A DNA stretch of 42,803 nucleotides from Dinochytrium kinnereticum (lineage: Eukaryota > Chytridiomycota > Chytridiomycetes > Chytridiales > Chytridiaceae), in NCBI GenBank assembly GCA_027604005.1, contig JADGJT010000167.1:1-42803 (forward strand), written 5' to 3'. Shown here piece after piece: positions 9,801-20,012 of the stretch. Under the pieces are notes generated by a model. That model had not been told where the DNA came from and ran no database searches. It saw only the letters and a list, made by a program, of their open reading frames with translations. The position numbers and the translations under genes are program-made. How positions within the stretch are numbered: the stretch's first letter is position 1; the number at the start of each line of letters is the position of its first letter.

Positions 9801-10887
9801 ATGTGGAGAGGAGAAGGTCATGGCGCATCTTGGTCTTGTGCTTTATGAGTACCTTGGCGAGGAGTACCCAGAGGTGCTTGGATCGATTTTGAGGGCCCTG
9901 AAATCCATCGTCAACGTCATTGGTATGAGCAGCATGACGCCACCCATCAAGGACTTGCTTCCGCGTTGCACTCCCATCCTGAAGAATCGACATGAAAAGG
10001 TGCAGGAGAACTGCATTGATCTTGTTGGTCGTATCGCTGACCGCGGTGCTGAGTTTGTGTCTGCAAGGGAGTGGATGCGGATCTGCTTTGAGCTTCTTGA
10101 CATGCTGAAAGCTCACAAGAAGGGCATTCGACGTGCCACCGTCAACACATTTGGTTACATTGCAAAGGCGATTGGTCCTCAAGACGTGTTGGCGACGCTG
10201 CTGAATAACCTGAAAGTTCAGGAGCGTCAAAACCGTGTCTGCACAACCGTCGCCATCGCCATCGTTGCAGAGACTTGCTCACCGTTCACCGTACTTCCTG
10301 CTCTCATGAACGAGTACCGAGTCCCTGAGCTGAATGTTCAGAATGGTGTCTTGAAGTCGTTGTCGTTCTTGTTTGAGTACATTGGGGAGATGGGCAAGGA
10401 TTATATTTATGCTGTCACACCGCTTCTTGAGGACGCTTTGATGGACCGAGATCTTGTGCATCGACAGACGGCTTGCACGACTGTAAAACATATGGCGCTT
10501 GGTGTTGTTGGGCTTGGATGTGAGGATGCGCTGCTTCACCTCATGAATTATGTTTTTCCGAACGTTTTTGAGACGTCACCGCATGTGATAAATGCTGTCA
10601 TGGAGGCTGTTGAGGGAATGCGGATGGCAGTGGGGCCCTGCACGATTCTTCAGTATATCTTGCAGGGGATGTATCATCCCGCGAGGAGAGTGAGGGAGGT
10701 GTATTGGAAGATCTTCAATAATCTTTACATTGGGTCTCAGGATGCCTTGGTGGCGTTTTATCCTCGGTTAGACGATGATAGCAGGAATAAATACCAAAGG
10801 TGCGTTGTTTTTCTTTTGGGGTCAGTTGATGTAAAGAGGTGACTAATTTTTTTTCCTAATAGATACGAGCTGGATATCATTGTTTGA
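6898..10887 (+). CDS. SF3B1: Splicing factor 3B subunit 1 (SF3B1/Hsh155), 1283 aa
   Basis: Scaffold of the U2 snRNP SF3b complex, which clamps the branch-site helix. The model is ATG 6898, exons 6898-6913, 6989-10799 and 10863-10887. The first intron (75 nt, GTGAGT...AAAG) has no in-frame stop but splices MAGEM to DIDEEI, like other SF3B1 N termini. The last intron restores the C terminus [11 protein letters not shown]. The N-terminal third carries U2AF-ligand-type Trp motifs (RRWDQT, NRWDETP, SRWDETP) and the SF3B6/p14-binding segment ([16 protein letters not shown]...[16 protein letters not shown]). HEAT repeats fill the rest. Human cancer-hotspot positions are wild type: [14 protein letters not shown] (His640, Thr641, Lys644) and QQKVRT (Lys679, equivalent to Lys700). 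Human SF3B1 is 1304 aa. Confidence 0.97.
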
Positions 10888-10957
10888 AGTTTATTTGAGT
10901 AAATTCGTAACTGGGGCTGGGACGAGTAAATAGTTCTTTGTGTGTATTGGCATCCGA

Positions 10958-10963
10958 AATAAA
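10958..10963 (+). terminator. AATAAA poly(A) signal after SF3B1
   Basis: A canonical AATAAA lies about 70 bases past the SF3B1 stop and 100 bases before the next start codon. The position fits a cleavage and polyadenylation signal. Confidence 0.55.
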
Positions 10964-11061
10964 ACGGGTGAAGGCATTATTGGTTTACCACACCTTATTG
11001 TTGCTGCCCTTCACCTCTGAGTTCAAAAATCTTTTTGCAAGTCACAATTCTTGAAGGAACG

Positions 11062-13082
11062 ATGCTCTCCTGGTGCAGGCTTGCCGCGGCCTTCACCGTC
11101 GCCACCCTCTCTAGTAGCGCTCTTGGTATGCCCACACAATACATTTTAAGACAGAATAAGGAGCCTTTCACACCTTGGAGCCATTCATAGCAGTCCGCTG
11201 ACATTTACTCCGTCACCTCCGCCGATTAGGGTCGTCGATTGCGCTCCATCTTCACCCTTCAACGTCATCGGGAGCCGGATCACCTTCCAAGGAGATAAGC
11301 TGGGACCAGGCGACATCGATTCTCTCCCACATCAATGGAGTCAGCAAGTTCCTTCGCGGTGGACTTGTCCTGAACGATGATTCCGAGTCGAATGAGGTTT
11401 TGAGTGTTTTGGATGACGAGAGGGTCAAGAGGGTGTCTGGAAATATGTTTGAGCAGCCAGAAGCAAGTTTGGTTGTTGTTGTGAAGGGATTGGAGGCTGG
11501 TGTGTTTTTTGCTTTCTGTCTTATCAGTTGCGGCTCGAGACTTGCAGTCAACGAAGATGATGAGGGTTTTGGTTTGACACTGAACTGTTTGGTTTTTTGG
11601 TTTTGTTTTTTTGATGGATAGAAGCACTGCCCATCCCTGTCTCCTTCCGTATTTCCACCGAGGACTCGACGTCAGGCGCCATGATTTCCGAGTATATGAA
11701 CGACTTTACAGAGTTGGTGTCGGACGCTCACATCTCTGGTGACATGGTTTTGTCCATTTCAGCTGAGCCGCAGAACCCAACCATTGCGGGCACCTCTCGA
11801 GTGTCATTGAGGGAGAAGGTTTGTATTATACGGCAGATTGCTTTTCTCGAAAACGTTTTTTTAATTCATCATTTTAACCTTTGGTGTTAGTCGGCTTTGC
11901 TGTCGATTCCTGAGGATGCGCCAGAGTATGTTCAGAACACCTTAGGAGAGATTGCTGCTACGGCTTATGATTCGGTCAAGAGTCACGCTTTGGAGAAGTT
12001 TGGGGATAAGGCTGAAGTTTTTGATGAGAAAGAGAGGGTATGTTTCCTTTCGCAAATCACGTTCTGTCGCTAATCTCTTTATCAAATTCAAGGTTGACCG
12101 TATGTTTATGGTAAGCAGCCTACCACTTTGATGATGTTTTCCTGACACAGTGCAGATTGAGGTGGAATTTGTTTCGAGCTTGTTCGAGGCTCTCAGAATA
12201 CAGCGCATCCACAGGGTCAAGAAGCAGGAGTTGTCAGCGAAGCTTCCTGACTTCATTGGTCTAACTCTTTCGGGTGCAAACGTAAGCTTTTTTATACATC
12301 TCCATCCATCCCTATCACTTCACTAAAGTGGGCAAACAGAACGTACGGGAGAAATATGGAAGTGAGTCCCCTCAGTACAAGGCAGCGGCTTCGATCTCGC
12401 AGGAAGTTTTAAAGAAGGTTTGAAACTCTCCGTATTTATATTTACTAATTTCACTGAATGAAGATAGTGGAATCCTTCTCTGTCATTTACGAAACTGGTG
12501 TCGTTGAAATGATTTCCGTCGGCCCCGAAATCCCCGCTGTCGGGCAGCTCCCCAACCTCGTCAAGCGCCTTGCAACTATCAACGCAGCCTGCCCCCAAGC
12601 TATCAGCGACTGTGAAACGTGAGAAAGCATCCTCCATTGCCGAAAAAGAGTTTATTGTAACGCCTTCTTATAGCGTCTTTCACAACTGCTCGAATCACGG
12701 CGCTTGCTCAAAGTTCCCAAACCCGAGGAACACTAACCAAACTTGCTTCTTCTGCTCTTGCTTCACTAACAACACGGATGATTCTGGGACGGTGTTGCTT
12801 GGGAAGAATCACAGGAAGGTGAAATGGGCGGGACCTTTTTGTGCCGCTCAGGACATTTCTTCTGATTTCAATATTCTTTTGTGGACTGTTGTCGGCCTTG
12901 CGATTACTGTAATGTAAGTACACTCCTTAAATGGTCTTTAGGTTCATCCTTGTTTGACTTGGCGTTCTTTCGGTGTCTAAACTTTTTTATTTAGCTTTGT
13001 TATTGGTATGATGTACAGCATCGGAGAGGCGGGTCCAGATGGAAGTGCCTCTGGTGTTGGCAAGCGCCGAAAGGAGGATTAA
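11062..13082 (+). CDS. ATP6AP2-like type I membrane protein with DUF3844 (Vps3844) C terminus, 10 exons, 460 aa
   Basis: Exons 11062-11125, 11230-11499, 11622-11818, 11891-12037, 12093-12110, 12156-12281, 12340-12417, 12464-12618, 12674-12913 and 12995-13082 close in phase. A signal peptide (MLSWCRLAAAFTVATLSSSALG) leads a lumenal domain that resembles the V-ATPase accessory protein ATP6AP2: SLVVVVKGLEAEALP against VMVMVKGVNKLALP, and REKYGSESPQYKAA against GKRYGEDSEQFRDA. Next comes a Cys-rich EGF-like segment (NCSNHGACSKF...CFFCSCF...WAGPFC), the hallmark of fungal DUF3844, then one helix (FNILLWTVVGLAITVIFVIGMMY) and a basic cytosolic tail, KRRKED. Likely role: assembly or sorting of V-ATPase or vacuolar proteins in the ER/endosome system. 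That role is inferred from the families. Exon 5 is only 18 nt. Confidence 0.82.
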
Positions 13083-13244
13083 AGAATCCACTCCAGTGTT
13101 TCCTTTTTCACTACATCGGCAGCGATGTACAGCGGTGGTTTGGGATATTTGTATTATTAAGTTACATAAAAGACCCTACAAAAAGCTCAAAGTGAAGATG
13201 CAATGTTTGTGGATGTTACAGCCCCTCCTCAACATCGTAGCCAA

Positions 13245-15554
13245 TTATCCGAAAACTTGAAGCTCGGACAATGTCTCTCGCACAGCCATCCCAACCCTTC
13301 CTGGAGCGCGTTTCAACTCCTGCAGCGTCAAGCTAATGTCCTGGAACTTTGAGTAGCTTGACCGGCAACGATTCAACCTGTCCTCTCGTGCAAAGTCAAC
13401 GCCAGGTGAGGAGAAACTACTGGAACCAATGGCGCTGATGATGACTTGGGCAAAGCTTTTGCAGAGAATTCGTACTGTTGTGCATGCCGTAATGATGTAG
13501 CTAGGGTAAACGAGATAAATAAAAGATGGTCAATTTTACATCGTAAAGGTAAGAAAAAAAAGCTTACTCTTCATAAACCTCAAAAAGAAGTTCGTTGAGC
13601 AGAGGAAGTAAAAGAGTAGCAATCTCAAGATTCATCAGTTTAGGCTTCAAGTTTAAAACCCTCAAAATATCAACCCAGACAGCAGGATCTCTACAAGTCC
13701 CTAAAGTCTCGACTGCAGTCTTCAAATCACCCTCATCCCATGCTTGCTTCACGGACCTAATACTAGACAGCCGATTCGAGAAGATAGATACCATCGATAT
13801 ATGCCTAAACTCGAGTGACTCAATGATCTCCGCATCAGTTGAAGCGACGGGCAGACCCGATTCGGTCGGTGAAAGAGGGAGTGCGACCCCCTTCTTCCGC
13901 GGCTCTTGAAGAAAGTTTGAGAGGTCTAGATTTAAAGGTCGATCTCCACTGGAACCAAGGATAAATGGCGACTTCCGAGGGGGTGCTGAGTCAGTGCGGT
14001 CTTCACCTTTAAGAGAGGTAGATGACTGAGCCCTTCGCATCTGTCTGCTGGCAGGTCTACCCTCGGCGGCAGTGGGTGTCGCTTGCCGGCTGTGTGAATT
14101 TGAGTGAACTAGGTGGTGATCTTGGGGAGAGGTTCCAGGTCGGACGGGATCGAAGGATGGAGTTTCTGATCGTTGAGTGATATCTGCAGCCTTTGGAGTG
14201 AATGATTTGACCTCTAAAAAAAGATTGATATGATTGTGAGAGGATGATAAAAGAAGAGTGAAGGTGTGCACCTTCCAACACTTTTTCCGATGGGACGACT
14301 TGTGGCGCGGTGCATGGTGGTGAAGAGTTTTCTAAGTTAAAATCAAGACGTTAAAATAATACGAGAGAAAGTAGTAACAATAAAAACAATAAGGTTTTCG
14401 ATAATAAAAGAATTCATGAACGTACCCTTTCCTGGGGTTGATGCGTCCAAATCAACTCTGTACGGCTTCAACCGAGATAGGTCAACGCCCCACACACTTA
14501 CGAAATTCTGATCTTTCGTTGCACCGATAAGCTTTCCATCTTGCAAAGCGCGAATATCCGAGATGTTTGGCCAGCTGAGCATGGCTGAATCCTGGCAGAT
14601 AGCGGGCTCCCAAGTCCAAACCTGAAGAGAATCGCGACACGCTACCATAACCTCATGACCGTCAGGGTGGAACTCCAATGCGGATGGCGCAGAGGCAAGC
14701 GGAGGAGATTCTGAAACCAATTCAAAGGATTGAAGATCGTAGAATCGAAGCTTCCGATCCGACGAAGCTGTGGCCAAAAGGAACTCGGCCGGGTTGAATT
14801 CCAACGCAACCACTTTTGAATTCGGCTCAGCGAAGGTCGTGAGCAGCTTTCCAGCAGTCATGTCCCAGATCTTTTACATTATTTAGAGCATATCTCGTAT
14901 TCCTTTCTAACCTTCACCATTCCATCGTTTCCGCCTGTTGCTATCCATCGCCCGTCAGGAGTTATCCTGAGATTTGTGATAGCATCCTGATGTCCGGTGT
15001 ATGTTTGAATGCATCCCTTTTTTCTCACGTCCCAGATCTTCACGACAGCATCGGTGGAGCCAGATGCGAAAAACTCGCCAAATGGATGAAACTCGACGCA
15101 CTTGACCGAGGTTTTATGCCCAAGTAAGGTCCTAATGACTTTAAACTGTCAGTTCACGAGATGAAAATAAATGTACCTTTTGAATGTTCCAAGTCCCATA
15201 GCTTTATGGATCCGCTCGCGGAGCCGGCTACTGCAATCTCTTCTGGCCAATCCAAAGTCACACTCTCTATAGAACTGCTATGTCCAGTGAGGCTCTAAAA
15301 TTGAAAAATAAGCTAGTGCCTAGAATCAGTCACAATGCATGGTTACCAGAATAGCAGAAGTCTTCCCGATGGCCCACAGGTTGACCTTCCTGTCCTCCCC
15401 GCCAGTAACCAAGATTCGACCTGACTTTGGGCTTATTTTCAAACATGTCACCGATGATGCATGCGCTACAAAGTCGTCTAGATGTCTTTGGTCAGCATTG
15501 AAGGTTGAGATAGAGTGTAGGCTCACGTATTTTTGAGCCCTGGTCTGGAAGCAT
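13245..15554 (-). CDS. KATNB1: Katanin p80 regulatory subunit B1, 8 exons, 636 aa
   Basis: Targets and regulates the p60 AAA ATPase that severs microtubules, acting at centrosomes, basal bodies and spindles. Exons 15554-15527, 15477-15347, 15294-15177, 15138-14912, 14870-14426, 14331-14272, 14213-13568 and 13500-13245 close in phase. The N-terminal 300 residues are a WD40 propeller that starts [20 protein letters not shown] and repeats [34 protein letters not shown] and [14 protein letters not shown] Ser/Pro-rich linker follows. Residues about 463-636 are the con80 domain that binds p60 ([19 protein letters not shown], then [17 protein letters not shown] near the end). Length matches human p80 (about 655 aa). 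The 3' end converges on the ATP6AP2-like gene, and the 5' end is divergent with the MCUR1-type gene. One intron is only 38 nt. Confidence 0.95.
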
Positions 15555-15629
15555 CCTTCAAACGGTGATGATAATAATGAAATGGGACGAAGTTGTCCTG
15601 ATTTGTTGTTCTGCAAAAATTCAAAGGAA
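15555..15629. promoter_or_regulatory. 75-bp divergent promoter, KATNB1 and the MCUR1-type gene
   Basis: Start codons at 15554 (minus) and 15630 (plus) face apart. If the upstream ATG at 15582 is used for the plus gene, the gap shrinks to 27 bases. No TATA box is visible. Confidence 0.5.
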
Positions 15630-16415
15630 ATGAGCTTGACCTTGTGTTGGAGATGTTGGCGGCGAGCGGCACCTATTGCTCCCAACCTCACCATACCTCC
15701 CCTTAAACAACTTCCCTCCATGACATTAACACCATGTCGAGCGATGTCAAGCCGTTTCAACTTTGATACATACAAGCTAGTGCGCCAGTTGGAGAGGCAA
15801 GGTTTTTCTCGAGGACAGTCGGTAGCAATCATGCGCACGATCAACGCTCTCCTTGTGGACTCAACACTTTCGGTGCGCGGACAGATGCTGGCGAAGACGG
15901 AAGTGGAGAATGAAGCTTACCTTTACAAAACCAACCTCGAAGAGCTCAAGAACGAACTCCAAGTTTTGCGGCAAAATGAGACTGGATCTTTGAAGAACGA
16001 CGTGGATACGATCATGCGGAACCTGGAGAACTTGAACCAGAAGCTTGCCGAGCGTATATCCGCATTGAAGTCTGATGTATCGATGGACATTAATAACCAT
16101 AAGACGGAGGCTCGAGATATTGGGACCAGCACAGACTTGAAGATACAGGTTAGATTTCCGTGCTTGTCTTAAACATTAAGCCATCCACAGGAGATACATC
16201 ACAAACTCGTGATAAAGATCAGCAATCTGAAGACAAAGATGGAGACAGTTAAGATGGATATAACTCGTAATATTGTTTGTAAGTGCAAAAGAGGAGACCT
16301 TTCTGACAGCTTATCAGGGACCGCACTGTTCACTTTTGGTTTCATTCTGAGCACAGAGTTCCTCACTCAGCCTCCATCTCCTCCCAAAGCAAGTTCGAGC
16401 TCTTCATCCATGTGA
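15630..16415 (+). CDS. Mitochondrial coiled-coil protein of the MCUR1/CCDC90/Fmp32 family, 3 exons, 234 aa
   Basis: Family members sit in the inner mitochondrial membrane. Human MCUR1 is linked to the calcium uniporter, and yeast Fmp32 to respiratory-complex assembly. The start at 15630 gives an Arg/Trp-containing presequence ([15 protein letters not shown]); ATG 15582 in the same frame is possible. The conserved core [16 protein letters not shown] and [13 protein letters not shown] is followed by a long coiled coil to about residue 200 ([31 protein letters not shown]) and a C-terminal membrane helix ([15 protein letters not shown]) with a Ser-rich end. Exons 15630-16148, 16191-16278 and 16318-16415. 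The introns are 42 and 39 nt. The second has no in-frame stop but has GTAAGT, CTGAC and CAG signals, and its removal gives the expected ITRNIVW helix start. Confidence 0.88.
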
Positions 16416-16438
16416 TAACATAACACATTCCAACCTTG

Positions 16439-16444
16439 AATAAA
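16439..16444 (+). terminator. AATAAA poly(A) signal of the MCUR1-type gene
   Basis: AATAAA begins 24 bases after the stop at 16415 and only 34 bases before the COG6 start codon, so the 3' end of one transcript and the leader of the next are nearly contiguous. Confidence 0.5.
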
Positions 16445-16477
16445 TATACCACTCAACTGTCCAAATTTTGTCGACAA

Positions 16478-18937
16478 ATGCATCCACAAGCCAGACTTTC
16501 GCGAACCAACCCGTTATCCAAAAAGCTTTCTAAGGTCCTTCATACCGTAAGGATAATCATTCGAAGCAAGGCTTAATAATGATTCTGAAGTCCGTTGACG
16601 ATAGCCCAACACAAGATGGCCTAAAAGTCTTGTCCGACTTTTACACTGTTAACACACCTGCTGCAAGAAGAAACCTGCGGACAGATATAGACCACCGAGT
16701 CGGGCATTTCAACAACAAGTTTCTTGAGGCTTATGATGAAGTCACAAAGGTTTGTTTGGTCTGATCATGCAGTATGCGCGCTGATTTCGTCAGAACTTAT
16801 CCAAGCTACATGATGCCGTCTCCTTGCTAAACGAGTGCTGCTCGGAGATGGAGGAGAAATTGGCCTTGGCCAACGATCAGACAGCAGAGCTTGTCAAGCA
16901 TACGCATGAGATGAATTTGAAAAGGTGAGAACAACGGGGCCGATCAAATCCTGACGGTTTCTAGCCAGAAGATACTCACGAGAAAAGTTATTGCCGAAAC
17001 TTTTATCACACGCTTCACTCCTACCGATTCAGAAATAGCTATACTGACCTCTTCATCGTTGAATGTCGGCACAGAATTCTTCAATGCCTTGAGGCGAGTA
17101 CTCGAAATCAGCGATGATTGCAAGGCGTTGCTTATCACGGACAATCAGCAGGCTGGGTACTTTGCGATCTCTCTCGACAGGTTTTAAAGTAACTTCTCTA
17201 GGCTAGAAATCATGGAAAAGATATCTCAATATCTCGAGATTGCATATGATAAGCTATTTCGTTGGGCTCAGGGAGAGTGCCGCTTTATGAGCAAAGAAGT
17301 TCCTGAAGTAAGTGCTGGGATGAAGGATGCAATCCGAGCTCTCAGGCAGAGACCCGTTCTATTCCAGTAAGCTTCCCCTTATTTTGATGATATTATCTCT
17401 AAACTGTAAAAGAACCTGTGTAGATGAGATATCACACATCCGCCAAGGAGCTATTGCTCGCGCATTTCTGGAGGCTCTTACACAAGGAGGCCCAAATGGT
17501 GTCCCAAGGCCAATTGAAATTCATGCGCATGATCCTTTGAGATATATTGGTGACATGCTGGGATGGCTTCATCAAACTTCAGTCAGTGAGAGGGACTTAG
17601 TGGAGGGTATTATAGGAGGTATGAGAATGTCCCAATGTTGTAAGGAAGGCTGATTATGTTAGTGAGAAACGATTCTGGTGAAACCCTAAAGAAGGCTCCA
17701 ATTCGACCACAAATGAACTCGGCCGATATTGATACACTTTTTGCGATACTTGACAAGAATTTAGAAAAAACGTGTCGGCCATTCAAAGTATGAAGATTCA
17801 AAGATTATATTTGTTCATTGTACATCTGTGTCAATGACATTAATTTTGCTTTAAGATGCGAGTGGAACAAGTTCTGATATCTCAGCCCGGTGCGATAACA
17901 TCTTATCGGATTGCGAACACCATGCAATTTTACGCTTTCACGATTTCACAAGTTATCGGAAAGGATAGTAGACTCACTGAAACAGTTCGGGAAATGAGTG
18001 AAACTGCTTTTAAAGTGTTTTTGGAGAATCTAAGACAATACGGTGCCAAAATCCAGGCTTCTAAAGAGGTGGTTTTTTATAAAATTGATTTAGGACTTAT
18101 ATGGGAAAATGTAGGCGCCGGGTCGGGATCTTCTTCCGCCTCCTATCGTAAAAGAAAGTGTTCTACAACTGGTACGATGCGTCTTAAGTATGGAAATTTT
18201 CTGAATCTCTCTTTAGAAAGAGCTCATGTCGTCTTATGAGGCGAATCTTCTCGAAAATGACGGCAACTCTTATGATTTTGGGGAAGTCCTGACAGTCCTT
18301 ATCGATCCTGTTTTGGAATTGAGTAGAAATGGTGCATCAACCCTTCCCGCGCTGGAGGGGTGCATTTACCAGCTCAATTGTTGCTACATTATCAAGGTTT
18401 TTTTTTGTTTGTTGTTGTTGCTAATGTCTCTAGGCATCTATGCTTCCATATTCATTCACTAAGGATCGACTGCACATGGTGGAGAGCGACATGAAATCAT
18501 TCCGAGATACTCTAGTTAAGGAAACTTATAATCTTTTACTTCAGCAATCAGGACTTTTTTCTGTCATAAAAACTCTCGAGAAAAATATAGAACAGGTACC
18601 GTATAACTCGAAAACAAGTCTAAAGCCACGTCTTCATAAGGTACCGCTATCATTGGTCGCTGGAATCGACCAGAGAACGATATCGGAGGCCATGTCTCGA
18701 CTGGATGCTTTCCTCCGAGACATTGGCTTTGATGTAACATCGCGCTTATCGCGCATGTTGTCCTCACAAGACACGAAGCATGTTATCGACAGCAGCCTGC
18801 GCGCATTCGCTGATAGCTACGCGACGCTATACGAAAAGGTCATAGATCCAGCAAACAAGTACGAATTCCCTGCGACGCTCATGACGCGAAGCATTGATGA
18901 GATTGAAACGTTGTTGGATATTCCAAAAGCAGAGTAG
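16478..18937 (+). CDS. COG6: Conserved oligomeric Golgi complex subunit 6, 11 exons, 666 aa
   Basis: A lobe-B subunit of the COG tether, which returns Golgi enzymes by retrograde vesicle transport. Exons 16478-16546, 16591-16749, 16794-16924, 16965-17156, 17202-17366, 17413-17618, 17663-17787, 17856-18068, 18115-18171, 18217-18396 and 18434-18937 close in phase. Family marks are NPLSKKLSKVL at the N terminus, ARRNLRTDI, the helix LHDAVSLLNECCSEME, AGLEIMEKI, and the highly conserved PRPIEIHAHDPLRYIGDML about residue 300. The C terminus matches COG6 (SYATLYEKVIDPANKYE...LMTRSIDEIETLL). Human COG6 is about 657 aa. A stop-free 45-nt stretch, 18596-18640 (GTACCG...AAG), may be a twelfth intron: its removal joins IEQ to VPLSLVAG. 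Confidence 0.95.
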
Positions 18938-18991
18938 CACAATAATAGTAAAACACCCAAAGTTTGAAAATGAAGCATCTTGCAGAGGTTG

Positions 18992-19980
18992 TCATGCCCG
19001 TACGAAACGGAGAATCTCTACAGCAAACCAAATGTCATCGAGTGGCCGCTTCTCATCCAAAACAGCTAAGGTGGTTGAAGCAAAGCCATCCGAAAAGATA
19101 TTGGCCTCATTGCGGAGTCTACCATGAGGAACCTGTTAGTCTTGAACATGAACGCTATCAATGTATCATGCCCCTACCGGATGATTTCAGCAACGAGTTC
19201 TGACGGAAACTCGGGGTGGCCCTGGATCGTAAGCACATTGTTGCCTTTTCGCATGGACTGGATCCGACGCATCAAGACTTTTAATTTGTCAAAAGTTCAC
19301 CCACCTGCACAGGGCACACTTCGGATGAGAAGAGTGTCTCGAAGCCTGACGGAACCCGTTTTACATGGTCCTTATGCATGGAATGGAAGCTCTAACATCT
19401 TGGTAAGCTATTGCATGTAAGTATGCAACGGTGTTTACCAGGGTATCGCCTTTGCCACGGAAGAATGCCCGCCCCTCCTCGGTCATGGTCATTGATGTCC
19501 AGCCCACCTCCCAACCATTTGGATTGCTTTCGACTGGTTCAAATACTTAGACCAGATGATAGAGAGATGCAAACCTTCTCCATCGAAAGCCTTAGCCACG
19601 ATCTGATGGCCGAAACAGATACCAACTATCTTTATCTCTTTCTCTCCCAGTTGTTTGACGTAGCTGATCAAAGCCTCGATCCACGGCAATTTATCATTAG
19701 CTCCGAACTCTGGATGATTTCGTTAAAGAGGCTACCGCAACGTATGCTACTGACTTGACCCTGTTATAAGAACTGCATCAAAGTCCTCTGGCCGTTCTGG
19801 ATACTGTCCTTCCATAACCTCAAAAACCGTGGTTTTGACCGTCAATCCTTGCTCAAAGGATCTTGCTGCCTTATGAAATAAACTGGAGAATAGACTCCCA
19901 TAATCGCCAGCTACTTCGTTTACCGAAGGGGCAAAGACATCGCATTTCAGAATTGCAATGTGCATCATTTCAGAATCCAT
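18992..19980 (-). CDS. Class I glutamine amidotransferase-like protein, 6 exons, 249 aa
   Basis: A stand-alone GATase1 domain of the GMP-synthase-like group (yeast YLR126C and plant gamma-glutamyl peptidases are of this type). Exons 19980-19755, 19709-19575, 19533-19439, 19391-19305, 19257-19178 and 19118-18992 close in phase. The catalytic triad is complete: Cys107 in VGICFGHQI, and His195 and Glu197 in QGHPEF. Other family marks are FDAVLITGSKF, NPNGWEVGW and SFHSMHKDHV. The C-terminal exon (EANIFSDGFA...FAVEILRFV) is recovered only after splicing past an apparent TAG. The substrate cannot be told from sequence: amide hydrolysis or gamma-glutamyl peptide cleavage are both possible. It converges with COG6 (54 bases between stops) and is divergent from SNT2 (32 bases). 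Confidence 0.9.
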
Positions 19981-20012
19981 TTTTTTTGTGGTTTCATCAC
20001 CTTCATTTCGTT
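19981..20012. promoter_or_regulatory. 32-bp divergent spacer between the amidotransferase gene and SNT2
   Basis: Only 32 bases separate the two start codons (19980 minus, 20013 plus). The spacer begins with a run of T and contains TCATCACC. Transcription start sites must lie very close to the starts or inside the opposite gene, unless downstream ATGs are used (for example MMHIAIL in the amidotransferase). Confidence 0.5.

Noticed and set aside
11502..11560. Extra exon inside the second intron of the ATP6AP2-like gene
   Set aside because: The intron before it would be only 28 nt and the phase does not close with the next exon. A single 122-nt intron gives the expected KGLEAEALP.
19178..19180. 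Stop codon ending the amidotransferase after HPEFPSELVAEIIR
   Set aside because: Splicing at CG|GTAGGG to the acceptor before 19118 restores a typical C-terminal exon, so the TAG lies inside an intron.
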